The position numbers and the translations under genes were made by a program. From assembly GCA_947505655.1 (NCBI GenBank), contig CANNMD010000003.1, positions 1 to 51,513 on the forward strand: a stretch of 51,513 nucleotides of DNA. The letters are read 5' to 3'. Position 1 is the stretch's first letter. The number at the start of each line of letters is the position of its first letter. Shown piece after piece: positions 43,247-51,513 of the stretch. The DNA is from Acidimicrobiaceae bacterium. GTDB taxonomy: Bacteria > Actinomycetota > Acidimicrobiia > Acidimicrobiales > Ilumatobacteraceae. The notes beneath the pieces were generated by a model, which did not search any database, was not told the DNA's origin, and saw only the letters and a list, made by a program, of their open reading frames with translations.

Positions 43247-43283
43247 ACGATGCCCGCCAGCCGAAACGGCAGGCGGGCATCGT
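43247..43283. terminator. Long hairpin between proX and the exporter operon
   Basis: An outer 12-bp stem (43247-43258 with 43272-43283), an A-A mismatch and an inner 4-bp stem (GCCG/CGGC) enclose an AAA loop. It lies 23 bases after the proX stop and before the minus-strand exporter start. No clear T-run is seen, but strength and position fit a terminator for the proVWX transcript. Confidence 0.6.
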
Positions 43284-43305
43284 GACGATCACGAGTAGTT
43301 CGTGG

Positions 43306-44271
43306 TTACTTCAACCACTCGGCGACTACGTCGGGGTTGGCGTCAACCCAAATCTGTGCTGCCTCAGCTGCGGTCTTGCCGTCGCTGTCGACCATTGCAG
43401 CAATCTCGTTTTGCTGGTCGGTGGTGAGCTGCATCTTCGAGAGGAACGCAAACGCCTTCGCGTTCTTGGCCTCGAGCTTGGCCGATGCTGCCTTGTAGAG
43501 AATGTCGACTGGGTAGTCGCATGCGTAGCTGCCGTCATTGGCGGTGGCCGCAGCAGTACATGCCTCGGTCACGTCGGGGAGCTTGACCTCGGTGAGCTTC
43601 ACCTTCGACTGCAACCAATGTGGCTGCCAGAACTGCAGCAACAATGGGGTCCCGTCTTTCTCGGCCTGCTGAACGGCGGTGATCAACGCAGCCTCAGAAC
43701 CGGCCACCACGAACTTGAGTGGGAGGTCGAGGTTCTTGATGATCTGCTCGTCGTAGCTCACATAGCTGGGATCGCCCATCAAGAACTGGCCGAGGTCGCC
43801 TGATTCGGCAGTTGCGAACAACTTGGCGTTGGCTGGGTCTTTGAAGCCTTCCCAGGTTGCGAGGTCTGGGTGATCGGCGAGCATCGAGGTTGGGATGTAC
43901 CAGCCGATCTTGGCCTCTGGGCCAAGCTTGCCAATGTCGACCACGGTCTTCTTTTCCGTGATGTACGTGTCGAAGTCGGCGCCGTGACCCGATGGCCACA
44001 CTTCGAGAACGGCATCAAGCGAGCCGTCATCGAGGCCCGGCCACGTTGCCTTTTCGTCGATGTCGACGAGGGTGGTCTTGGTGCCGAGGCTTGCCTCGAG
44101 CACGATCTTGGCGACGTTGGCGTTCACAGCCGCGCCGGTCCATGGGTTCACGGCCAAGCTGATGTCGGCGCCAGCTGCAGGTGCCTTCGTGTCGCTACCG
44201 CATGCGGTCGCAACGACGATCAATGCTCCGAGGGTCAGCGCGGCGGCTGATCGTGTGAATCGATTTCTCAT
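43306..44271 (-). CDS. proX: Glycine betaine/choline ABC transporter substrate-binding lipoprotein
   Basis: A 321-residue lipoprotein with lipobox Cys24 (IVVATACGS). The mature domain matches OpuAC: ISLAVNPWTGAAVNANVAKIVLE, the aromatic-cage type residues in VLEVWPSGH and IGWYIPTSMLADHPDLATWEGF, and LLLQFWQPHWLQSKVKLTEVKLP. It would bind quaternary amines such as glycine betaine or choline outside the membrane. ATG 44271 has an AGGGGAT site and starts the signal peptide. It follows the permease gene by 34 bases as last gene of the proV-W-X order. Confidence 0.9.
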   Translation of the reverse strand: MRNRFTRSAAALTLGALIVVATACGSDTKAPAAGADISLAVNPWTGAAVNANVAKIVLEASLGTKTTLVDIDEKATWPGLDDGSLDAVLEVWPSGHGADFDTYITEKKTVVDIGKLGPEAKIGWYIPTSMLADHPDLATWEGFKDPANAKLFATAESGDLGQFLMGDPSYVSYDEQIIKNLDLPLKFVVAGSEAALITAVQQAEKDGTPLLLQFWQPHWLQSKVKLTEVKLPDVTEACTAAATANDGSYACDYPVDILYKAASAKLEAKNAKAFAFLSKMQLTTDQQNEIAAMVDSDGKTAAEAAQIWVDANPDVVAEWLK

Positions 44272-44305
44272 ATATCCCCTTGTTGTCAATTGTGCGAATT
44301 CGTAC

Positions 44306-46294
44306 CTACCGTAGCCCAGCTGACGATCGCTTTCCCCAAGCCTGGGTGATGCGGTCGAGCACGATGGCCAGCAACACAATTGCCAGACCTCCGGCCATGC
44401 CGCGCCCGATTTCTCCCTTGCGGAGTCCGTAGACAGTTTCGAGGCCTAGGCCGCCGCCGCCGATCAAGGCAGCGATGACAACCATTGACAACACCATGAT
44501 GATGGTCTGGTTCAGCGCCAGCATGATCGATCGCAATGCCAACGGCAGCTGCACCTTGAGAAGCTCTTGTCGCCCAGTGGCGCCGAATGACAGGGCAGCC
44601 TCGCGCGGCGCATAGGGAACCTGTCGCAGACCAAGGCTGGTGAGACGAATGCCTGGCGGTATTGCGTAGATCACTGATGCAATGACCCCGGGTACACGGC
44701 CGACGTTGAACAAGAAGATCACGGGCACCAGATAGACGAATGCTGGCATCACCTGAGCCGCGTCGAGCAAGGGCCGCAGCAGTCGCTCGAGTCGATCAGA
44801 GCGACCGGACCAGATGCCGATGGGCACGGCCAGCGCGACGCTGAGCAGAACAGCGACGAACACTTGGCTGAGCGTGTCCATCGCAAGGTCCCAGACGCGA
44901 AGCGAAGCAATGCCCACCAGACATGTCGCACACAATGTGGCGAGTTTCCATCCGCCGCTGACCCAACCGATGGCTGCGAAGACGACGATGATCACCCACC
45001 AGGCGGCAGCCTGAAAGAGATCGCGCATCGGTGTGAGCAGATGGATAACGAAGAAGTCGCTGAATGATCCGGTGCCGCCAACAATGGGGACTCCATTGCG
45101 GAAATGGTCGTTCACCCACGATGCGAGTGAGTTCACTGGCTTGACGACGTCGAACCGCAGCGACTGGGGGAAGTCGTCGAGGCCAATCATTTTGGCAACC
45201 ACAGCGGTGCCGACGACCACAACCACGGCAGCCGCTACGACGTAGCGAGGGTTGTCGAGCACTGCGCGAATTGCGTTGTTGGTAACGGCATTCTTGCGGC
45301 GAGATGGTCGCTCGCCTGTGGTGATGCGGTCGATTGCAACGGCGGCAAAAACGATGGCGAGGCCAGGGGCGAATGCGAGGCCAACGTTTACCTTGGCCAA
45401 GCCGTCGGATACATCTTGGCCGAGTCCGCCGGTGCCAACCAGGGCACTGATGACGACGACTCCGAACGCCATCATGATCACCTGGTTGATGCCCAGCAGA
45501 ATGGCGCGTCGGGCCAATGGCAGTCGAACTTTGGTGAGTAGTTGGGGGGCGGTGCACCCGAACGAGGTGCCCACTTCGGTGCTGGTGACGGCGACGCCGC
45601 GAATGCCCAAACTGGTGAGGCGCACGGCAGGCGGGATGGCGTAGATGACGGTGGCCATCACCGCTGGCGGAATGCCGATGCCGAACGCAACGACCAACGG
45701 AAGCAGGTAGCAAAACGCTGGCATCACTTGGGCTGTGTCGAGGATTGTGCGCAGCACCCGATCGGCGCGCAGCGACAGGCCAGCCCAAATGCCGAGCGGA
45801 ATGCCCACGAGCAACGAGATGCCCACGGCGACCAACATCAGCGCCACGGTGATGAGCGTGTCGTCCCAAAATCCGAGCACTCCGCAGCCCGCCAATGCCA
45901 GCACTGCGGTGATTGCCGCTCGTCGTCCGCCGGTGCGCAGACCAACCACGCCGGTGAGCGCGAGCATGCCTGGCCAGCGAAGCGCGCGCAACAGCGACAG
46001 CACGTTGTCGTTCGACCATGTGATGGCGTCGGCGATGGGATGGAAAACGAACCGGAAGGCCCAGTTGGTGCCGTTGTTGAGTTGGCTCCATTTGTAGACG
46101 CTGTCGAACCAAGGCCGCACGTGGGCGTCGAGCCACGTTGGTGCGGTGTGCCCAAGGGTGAATCCAACAACAGCCAGCGCAGTGAGTGCTACGACTGCTG
46201 TAATCAACGGTGTTCGAGATGTGGGGCGGTCGCTCGCGATGGGATCGTGTTTCGGGGTTTCACCCGATGCGCGGGTGGGCATCGTGGCGGTCAT
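44306..46294 (-). CDS. proW: Osmoprotectant ABC transporter permease, two fused ProW domains
   Basis: A 662-residue membrane protein with two tandem BPD_transp_1 permease units (about residues 130-330 and 450-655). Each has its own coupling loop: LTSLGIRGVAVTSTEVGTSF and LTSLGLRQVPYAPREAALSF. Most ProW proteins have a single unit of ~280-350 residues and form homodimers; here both halves of the channel are in one chain. An extracytoplasmic loop follows the first helix (about 50-85). The start ATG 46294 is 2 bases after the proV stop. Confidence 0.9.
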   Translation of the reverse strand: MTATMPTRASGETPKHDPIASDRPTSRTPLITAVVALTALAVVGFTLGHTAPTWLDAHVRPWFDSVYKWSQLNNGTNWAFRFVFHPIADAITWSNDNVLSLLRALRWPGMLALTGVVGLRTGGRRAAITAVLALAGCGVLGFWDDTLITVALMLVAVGISLLVGIPLGIWAGLSLRADRVLRTILDTAQVMPAFCYLLPLVVAFGIGIPPAVMATVIYAIPPAVRLTSLGIRGVAVTSTEVGTSFGCTAPQLLTKVRLPLARRAILLGINQVIMMAFGVVVISALVGTGGLGQDVSDGLAKVNVGLAFAPGLAIVFAAVAIDRITTGERPSRRKNAVTNNAIRAVLDNPRYVVAAAVVVVVGTAVVAKMIGLDDFPQSLRFDVVKPVNSLASWVNDHFRNGVPIVGGTGSFSDFFVIHLLTPMRDLFQAAAWWVIIVVFAAIGWVSGGWKLATLCATCLVGIASLRVWDLAMDTLSQVFVAVLLSVALAVPIGIWSGRSDRLERLLRPLLDAAQVMPAFVYLVPVIFLFNVGRVPGVIASVIYAIPPGIRLTSLGLRQVPYAPREAALSFGATGRQELLKVQLPLALRSIMLALNQTIIMVLSMVVIAALIGGGGLGLETVYGLRKGEIGRGMAGGLAIVLLAIVLDRITQAWGKRSSAGLR

Positions 46295-46296
46295 GG

Positions 46297-47346
46297 TCAG
46301 CGTCCTTGAGGGCCTTCAGGGTGAAGGTCTTCGCCGGCGATAACGGACAACACGGCGCCACGATCGATGGATCCAACGGTGGAGCCAGCGTCGTTGATAA
46401 CTCGCACGGGTAGGTCGCTGTGCGCGACCAATGGAACCACGTCGCGAACCTTGGTGGCGCTGGTGACAGTTCCCGCATAATCGCCATTGCTTGGTGCCGA
46501 CATCACTGAGCCAACGGCAATCACGTGAGACCGCGGCACATCGCGAACGAAGTTTCGTACATAGTCGTCGGCGGGCGAACCAACCACCTCTTCGGGCGTG
46601 CCCACTTGCACGAACTTGCCGTCGCGCATGATCGCGATGCGGTCGCCGAGTCGCAGCGCCTCGGAGAGATCGTGGGTGATGAACACCATGGTCTTGTTGA
46701 CCTCGCTGCGCAGGCGGATGACCTCGTCTTGCATGTCGCGTCGGATCAGTGGGTCGAGCGCTGAGAACGGCTCGTCGAACAACAAGATCTCTGGGTCGGT
46801 AGCCAAGGCTCTGCCGAGGCCGACGCGTTGTTGCATGCCGCCGCTGAGTTGATCGGGCTTGCGCTGACCGAGGCCCCCGAGTCCAACGAGGTCGAGGATT
46901 TCTTCGGCCTTGGCGCGTCGAGCCACCTTGTCGACCTTTTGCACTTCGAGCCCAAACGCCACGTTGTCGATCAGGGTGCGATGGGGCAGCAGACCAAAGT
47001 GCTGAAACACCATGCTCACCTTGTTGCGACGAAGCTGCAGCAGTTGCTCGCGGTCGGCGCCGGTGACATCGATGCCGCTGATTGTGACCGAACCAGCGGT
47101 GGGTTCGATGAGCCGTGTGAGGCAGCGCACCAGCGTTGATTTGCCACTGCCCGACAGCCCCATCACCACAAACACTTCACCCGGCGCGACCTCGAGGTTG
47201 ATGTCGCGCATGGCCACGACGCAACCGGTTTTGGCTTCGAGTTCGCCACGCGGCAGATCGGCATCGGGAGAGTTCACAATGCGTTCTGCCTTTGGACCGA
47301 ACACCTTCCACAAGCCGTGGACGGAGATCGCCGACTCTGTCACCAT
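46297..47346 (-). CDS. proV: Glycine betaine/proline ABC transporter ATP-binding protein
   Basis: A 349-residue ATPase. Walker [10 protein letters not shown] is at 63-71, signature [15 protein letters not shown], Walker [14 protein letters not shown] and H-loop [17 protein letters not shown]. An N-terminal ~40-residue part ([11 protein letters not shown]...) is typical of ProV/OpuAA. The C-terminus carries a shortened CBS-like region (VSHSDL-type segment [17 protein letters not shown]), which in OpuA senses ionic strength. ATG 47346 is used; the open frame extends upstream across the divergent promoter region but lacks conservation. First gene of proVWX. Confidence 0.92.
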   Translation of the reverse strand: MVTESAISVHGLWKVFGPKAERIVNSPDADLPRGELEAKTGCVVAMRDINLEVAPGEVFVVMGLSGSGKSTLVRCLTRLIEPTAGSVTISGIDVTGADREQLLQLRRNKVSMVFQHFGLLPHRTLIDNVAFGLEVQKVDKVARRAKAEEILDLVGLGGLGQRKPDQLSGGMQQRVGLGRALATDPEILLFDEPFSALDPLIRRDMQDEVIRLRSEVNKTMVFITHDLSEALRLGDRIAIMRDGKFVQVGTPEEVVGSPADDYVRNFVRDVPRSHVIAVGSVMSAPSNGDYAGTVTSATKVRDVVPLVAHSDLPVRVINDAGSTVGSIDRGAVLSVIAGEDLHPEGPQGR

Positions 47347-47447
47347 CTGTTCCCCCGATTCAGCGCGCCCCCGAACCGAGTCGCGTTTGGGCTGACGAAA
47401 CGAACCATAACAGTCGGGCCTCGCAGCCATTCGCCAGAACTCGCCCC

Positions 47448-47469
47448 AGCGGTACACTGGCGTACCGCT
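47448..47469. promoter_or_regulatory. 22-bp palindrome, candidate operator between proV and betB
   Basis: AGCGGTAC (47448-47455) and GTACCGCT (47462-47469) are perfect inverted repeats around a six-base centre. The site is 40 bases before the betB start and about 100 bases before proV. A -10-like TACACT (47453) lies inside it. It could bind a dimeric repressor such as a TetR/BetI-type protein. Confidence 0.45.
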
Positions 47470-47496
47470 TCCCGCGGTGATGATTGCGTAGTTACC

Positions 47497-47502
47497 GGAG
47501 GG
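47497..47502 (+). promoter_or_regulatory. Ribosome binding site GGAGGG that fixes a TTG start for betB
   Basis: GGAGGG is six bases before TTG 47509. No ATG or GTG in frame gives a normal aldehyde-dehydrogenase N-terminus here, so this site decides the start. Confidence 0.6.
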
Positions 47503-47508
47503 CCTGGG

Positions 47509-48969
47509 TTGTCCGAATCGTTGACCAAACTGTTCATTCATGGGCGCCATGTCGACGCCACATCTCACGAGACATTTCCCTCGCTGAACCCGGCCACGGG
47601 CGCCGTTGTCTCTACGGTGCAGCAAGCTTCTGCGGCCGATGTCGATCGAGCCGTGCAATCAGCCACCGATGGTTTCCACGAGTGGCGGGCGATGTCAGGC
47701 GCGCAGCGCGGCCGTGTGCTCAACCGAGCGGTGCAATTGCTGCGCCAACGCAACGACGAGATCGCTGCGCTTGAGGTGGCCGACACCGGCAAGCCCATCA
47801 GCGAAGCCATCGCGGTCGATGTCGCCTCTGGGGCCGATTGCATCGAATACTTCGCGGGCGCTGCTGCAACAATTCATGGCGATCATTTCGACCTCGGAGC
47901 TTCGTGGGCCTACACCCGCCGCGAGCCGCTCGGAGTTTGCGTGGGTATTGGCGCATGGAATTACCCGGTGCAGATCGCTTGCTGGAAATCGGCGCCGGCG
48001 CTGGCCTGCGGCAACTCGATGGTGTTCAAGCCGGCCGAACTCACGCCGCTTACAGCGATGGTTCTCGCCGAGATCTATACCGAAGCCGGACTCCCCGACG
48101 GTGTGTTCAACGTGGTGCAGGGCGACGCTCGCGTTGGCCGAGCGCTCACGGCTCATCCCGGCGTGGCCAAGGTGTCGCTTACCGGCGAGGTGGGTACTGG
48201 GCGCAACGTGATGGCCGACGCCGCGCGAACGCTGAAGCACGTGACGCTCGAGCTTGGTGGCAAGAGCCCACTCATCGTGTTCGACGACGCCAACATCGAC
48301 AACGCAGTGTCTGCGGCGATGATGGCCAACTTCTACACGCAGGGTGAGATCTGCTCGAACGGCACGCGCGTGTTCGTGCATCGGTCGATCATCAACGTGT
48401 TCCTCGAGAGGCTTGTTGCTCGCGTTCAGGCAATGAAGATCGGCGATCCCACAGACCCTTCGGTTCACGTGGGCGCGCTCATTTCTGTCGACCATATGAA
48501 CAAGGTGTTGGGCTACGTGGCGGCTGGCGTAGCCGAAGGCGCTCGACTGCTGTGCGGAGGTACCCGCCCCACCGATGCGTCGTTGGCCAGCGGCAACTTT
48601 GTGGTGCCAGCGGTGTTCGCCGAGTGCACCGACAACATGAGCATCGTTCGCGAAGAGATTTTTGGCCCCGTGATGTCGGTGCTTACGTTCGATAACGAGG
48701 CCGAGGTGGTCGCCCGCGCGAACGACACCGAGTTCGGTCTTGCAGCAGGCGTGTTCACACGCGATATCCAGCGGGCTCATCGGGTGGTCGCAGCGCTCGA
48801 GGCCGGAACAATCTGGATCAACAACTACAACATCACGCCCATCGAGGTTCCCTTTGGCGGGTACAAGCAAAGTGGCATTGGCCGCGAGAACAGCCTCGCT
48901 GCAATCAACCATTACACACAGTTGAAGAGCGTGTACGTAGAGATGGGCGATGTCGATGCGCCCTACTGA
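47509..48969 (+). CDS. betB: Betaine-aldehyde dehydrogenase (ALDH9/BetB type)
   Basis: A 486-residue NAD(P)-dependent aldehyde dehydrogenase that would oxidise betaine aldehyde to glycine betaine. It contains [20 protein letters not shown] (cofactor loop), [11 protein letters not shown], general base Glu248 in TLELGGKSP and nucleophile Cys282 in [10 protein letters not shown]. The [17 protein letters not shown] and [20 protein letters not shown] blocks are typical of the betaine-aldehyde branch. TTG 47509 is used, with a strong GGAGGG site; the upstream open frame is not conserved. It is divergent from proV and heads the betB, methyltransferase, betA run. Confidence 0.9.
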   Translation: MSESLTKLFIHGRHVDATSHETFPSLNPATGAVVSTVQQASAADVDRAVQSATDGFHEWRAMSGAQRGRVLNRAVQLLRQRNDEIAALEVADTGKPISEAIAVDVASGADCIEYFAGAAATIHGDHFDLGASWAYTRREPLGVCVGIGAWNYPVQIACWKSAPALACGNSMVFKPAELTPLTAMVLAEIYTEAGLPDGVFNVVQGDARVGRALTAHPGVAKVSLTGEVGTGRNVMADAARTLKHVTLELGGKSPLIVFDDANIDNAVSAAMMANFYTQGEICSNGTRVFVHRSIINVFLERLVARVQAMKIGDPTDPSVHVGALISVDHMNKVLGYVAAGVAEGARLLCGGTRPTDASLASGNFVVPAVFAECTDNMSIVREEIFGPVMSVLTFDNEAEVVARANDTEFGLAAGVFTRDIQRAHRVVAALEAGTIWINNYNITPIEVPFGGYKQSGIGRENSLAAINHYTQLKSVYVEMGDVDAPY

Positions 48970-49047
48970 TATCACGGACATTGTCGCCGTCAACTTCGCC
49001 ATCATCGAGATGACTCGTTGGGGCACGCACAACATAAGGAGACACGC

Positions 49048-49992
49048 ATGAGCAACGCGTACGCGCAACTGAAGCAGCGTCTCGACGCTGGTGAGATTCT
49101 GGTTCTCGATGGTGCCACGGGCACCGAACTGCAGCGCCGCGGTGCTCCCATGGACCCGGCTGCGTGGTGTGGGCCGGCCACCCTGCACAACGACGATCTG
49201 CTGACCGAAATTCATAGCGATTACATCCGCGCCGGATCCGATGTCATCACCGCCAATACGTTTGCGTCGTCGCGGCTGATGCTTGGGCCCGCTGGCTACG
49301 CCGACCGCGTCGGCGAGATCAACCTGCGTGCAGTTGAGGCGGCGCTTCGCGCTTGTGAGCAAACAGGCACCACCGATCGTGTCGCCGTTGCTGGGTCCTT
49401 GTCGCACATGGTTCCGGTTGCAGCGGGCAGTGCCACTGTCGACGCAACCAAGGTGCCCTCGAGCGCTGAGATCTCCGACGCGTTCTACGAGTTGGCCAAC
49501 ATTCTTCGCGACGCTGGCGTCGATCACATCATGCTCGAGATGATGTACAACCCGGTGCGGGCCCAGCTTGCGCTTGAGGCTGCGCTCAGCACTGGCCTGC
49601 CGGTGTGGTTCGGTATGAGTGCTCGCCGCGCCGACGATGGCCGGGTCGTTACGTTCGACGCGTTCGAAGAAGTTGCAATTGCAACTATCGCGGGCCTCAT
49701 CCCTGCCCAGGGTGTCGATGCTGCAGGCTTCATGCATACCGGTGCCGAAATCATCAGTGAGGCGCTTGCTGCCGCCCGCCCGTACTTTGCCGGCCCACTG
49801 ATGGCGTACCCCGACTCTGGCTATTTCGAAATGCCCGATTGGCGTTTCGTCGACACCATCGAGCCAAACCGCTTGCAAGAGTTCTTCACCGCATGGATGC
49901 ATCAGGGTGTGCAGCTCATTGGCGGTTGTTGCGGATTGACCATCACCCACGTAGAGGCCGCAGTTCGCGCTCGCGCCGGCCGTGTTTCGTAG
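49048..49992 (+). CDS. Homocysteine S-methyltransferase-like protein (possible betaine methyltransferase)
   Basis: A 314-residue TIM-barrel methyltransferase. It starts with VLDGATGTELQRRG, then the TANTFASSR block and a C-terminal GGCCGLT with Cys294-295, two of the three zinc ligands of the MetH/BHMT family. The first ligand, normally Cys in a VNC motif, is replaced by GFMHTGAE (His230), so the site would be His-Cys-Cys or the metal lost. The place between betB and betA suggests betaine as methyl donor, as inference. ATG 49048 has an AAGGAG site. Confidence 0.8.
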   Translation: MSNAYAQLKQRLDAGEILVLDGATGTELQRRGAPMDPAAWCGPATLHNDDLLTEIHSDYIRAGSDVITANTFASSRLMLGPAGYADRVGEINLRAVEAALRACEQTGTTDRVAVAGSLSHMVPVAAGSATVDATKVPSSAEISDAFYELANILRDAGVDHIMLEMMYNPVRAQLALEAALSTGLPVWFGMSARRADDGRVVTFDAFEEVAIATIAGLIPAQGVDAAGFMHTGAEIISEALAAARPYFAGPLMAYPDSGYFEMPDWRFVDTIEPNRLQEFFTAWMHQGVQLIGGCCGLTITHVEAAVRARAGRVS

Positions 49993-50010
49993 AACTCGGC
50001 AGGCAGCGAT

Positions 50011-51513
50011 ATGACTCGAGACCTCGCAGGTAAGACATACGACTACGTGATCGTTGGTGGTGGCTCAGCAGGTTGCGCGTTGGCCAACCGGCTGAGCGCC
50101 GACCCAACGAAGTCGGTGCTGGTGCTCGAGGCCGGTCGCCGCGACTACAAGTGGGATGTTTTCATCCACATGCCCGCGGCTCTCGCCTTTCCTATCGGCA
50201 GCAAGTTCTACGACTGGAAATACGAATCCGAGCCCGAGCCGTTTATGAATGGTCGGCGCGTGTATCACGCTCGCGGCAAGGTGCTTGGCGGGTCCAGCAG
50301 CATCAACGGCATGATCTTCCAGCGCGGCAACCCGCTCGACTACGAGCGATGGGCCGCCGACCCGGGTATGGGCTCGTGGGACTATGCGCACTGCCTGCCT
50401 TACTTCAAGCGCATGGAGTCGTGCATGGCCGGGGGCGACGAGTTTCGCGGTGCCAAGGGTCCGCTTATTCTTGAGCGTGGTGCTGCTGCCTCGCCGCTGT
50501 TCGATGCGTTCTTCGACTCAGTGCAGCAGGCCGGATATCCCATCACCAGCGATGTGAACGGCTATCGACAAGAGGGCTTCGCCAAGTTCGATCGCAACAT
50601 CAAAAAGGGCCGCCGGCTTAGTGCCGCTCGTGCCTATTTGTATCCTGCGCTCAAGCGGCCGAACCTCGATCTGTTGTGCCGGGCGATGGTGAATCGCGTG
50701 TTGTTCGACGGCAAGCGAGCCACGGGTGTCGAGTTCACCAAGGGTCGCGGCAAACCGCAGCAGGTGATGGCACGCGAGGTCATTCTCTGCGGTGGGTCTA
50801 TCAACACGCCGCAACTGTTGCAGCTCAGCGGCGTCGGTAACAGCGACGAACTGCAGGCGCTCAACATTCCTGTGGTGCATCACCTTCCCGGCGTTGGCGA
50901 GCATCTGCAGGATCACCTCGAGGTGTACATCCAGCATTCGTGCTCGCAGCCGGTCACCCAACAGCCATCGCTGAAGATGTGGAAGCGTCCGTGGATCGGC
51001 TTTCTGTGGCTCTTCTTCCGTCGGGGCGCTGGTGCCACAAACCACTTCGAGGCTGGCGGCTTCGTGCGCAGCAACGACGACGTGAAATATCCGAACCTGA
51101 TGTTCCACTTCCTTCCCATCGCGATCCGTTACGACGGCTCACTGCCACCTGGCGGCGAGAAGATCGAACACGGCTATCAGGTGCACATCGGGCCGATGTA
51201 TAGCGACTCACGCGGCTCGGTGAAGATCACCTCACGTGACCCCCGCGTCAAGCCAGCGCTGCGGTTCAACTACTTATCAACGGCACAAGATCGCCGCGAG
51301 TGGATCGAAGCGATTCATGTGACTCGTCGTATTCTTGGCGCGCAGGCCTTCGCTGCGTTCAGCAATGGTGAGATTTCGCCGGGCGCCGAGGTGCAGACCG
51401 ACGAACAGATCCTCGAGTGGGTCGCCAAAGACGCCGAGACGGCGTTGCATCCGTCGTGCACGTGTCGCATGGGCACCGACGAGATGTCGGTTGTGGACCC
51501 ACTCACCATGAAG
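50011..51513 (+). CDS. betA: Choline dehydrogenase, GMC oxidoreductase family (3' truncated)
   Basis: 501 codons are visible and the frame is open to the right edge; a full-length enzyme is ~550-560, so about 55 residues are missing. The FAD motif [17 protein letters not shown] is at about residues 13-29, then [14 protein letters not shown] (GMC signature 1) and [16 protein letters not shown] (signature 2). Near the edge, [20 protein letters not shown] matches the conserved BetA segment just before the catalytic His/Asn part. It would oxidise choline to betaine aldehyde, feeding BetB. ATG 50011 is 18 bases after the methyltransferase stop. Confidence 0.9.
   Translation, partial: MTRDLAGKTYDYVIVGGGSAGCALANRLSADPTKSVLVLEAGRRDYKWDVFIHMPAALAFPIGSKFYDWKYESEPEPFMNGRRVYHARGKVLGGSSSINGMIFQRGNPLDYERWAADPGMGSWDYAHCLPYFKRMESCMAGGDEFRGAKGPLILERGAAASPLFDAFFDSVQQAGYPITSDVNGYRQEGFAKFDRNIKKGRRLSAARAYLYPALKRPNLDLLCRAMVNRVLFDGKRATGVEFTKGRGKPQQVMAREVILCGGSINTPQLLQLSGVGNSDELQALNIPVVHHLPGVGEHLQDHLEVYIQHSCSQPVTQQPSLKMWKRPWIGFLWLFFRRGAGATNHFEAGGFVRSNDDVKYPNLMFHFLPIAIRYDGSLPPGGEKIEHGYQVHIGPMYSDSRGSVKITSRDPRVKPALRFNYLSTAQDRREWIEAIHVTRRILGAQAFAAFSNGEISPGAEVQTDEQILEWVAKDAETALHPSCTCRMGTDEMSVVDPLTMK

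Noticed and set aside
47695-49950. 751-codon open frame on the minus strand across betB and the methyltransferase gene
   Set aside because: It is antisense to two clear enzymes with intact catalytic motifs; the composition is a codon-bias shadow and no domain pattern is seen.

Overview
The window looks like chromosomal DNA from a GC-rich actinobacterium. It is most likely an aquatic member of the Acidimicrobiia (Ilumatobacter-like), though this assignment is inference. Supporting signs are an actinobacterial DUF501-Ppx gene pair, a phosphomannomutase/upp/add neighbourhood like that of mycobacteria, an LPXTG-type surface protein, a carbon-monoxide-dehydrogenase accessory cluster, many GTG starts and very many ATGA-type overlaps. 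I see no insertion sequence, prophage, integrase, CRISPR array, rRNA or tRNA, and no gene-free stretch longer than about 265 bases.

Layout, left to right. 0-6.7 kb: the 3' part of an exported copper-site (cupredoxin) protein, a PPK2 polyphosphate kinase coupled to the RNA helicase HrpA, a perfect 22-bp hairpin with short tandem repeats, and a membrane-anchored protein of unknown function. 6.7-9.3 kb: an M1 aminopeptidase. 9.3-20.2 kb: a nucleoside uptake and salvage region with adenosine kinase, a phosphopentose/phosphohexose mutase, uracil phosphoribosyltransferase, adenosine deaminase (coupled to a PhyH-type dioxygenase), QueF, and a BmpA-type nucleoside ABC importer. A terminator-like hairpin separates the binding protein from its ATPase. 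20.2-26.9 kb: an SGNH hydrolase, an LPATG surface protein behind a structured leader, two crotonase-family enzymes, a NUDIX hydrolase, and the GNAT / reduced Ppx / DUF501 operon.

26.9-32.4 kb: a CO-dehydrogenase-type (molybdenum hydroxylase) maturation cluster (coxG, MobA-like, XdhC pair, coxE, coxD), interrupted by an NlpC/P60 gene on the other strand. 32.4-38.9 kb: GlgX debranching enzyme, an FAD amine-oxidase-like protein, an SDR and Dabb protein pair, an AMIN-like lipoprotein, a PIN-like protein and an Aur1/PAP2-like membrane protein. 39.0-40.3 kb: the coxM and coxS structural genes. No large catalytic subunit (coxL) is present anywhere in the window. 40.5-43.2 kb: a DrrAB-like ABC exporter.

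43.3-51.5 kb: an osmoprotectant/choline locus. ProX, a fused double-domain ProW and ProV lie on the minus strand. Betaine-aldehyde dehydrogenase, a homocysteine S-methyltransferase-like protein and choline dehydrogenase (cut by the right edge) lie divergently on the plus strand. A 22-bp palindrome sits between the two arms. Together these genes would import choline or betaine, oxidise choline to glycine betaine, and possibly pass a methyl group onward.

All calls come from reading motifs and gene order; no database search was run.
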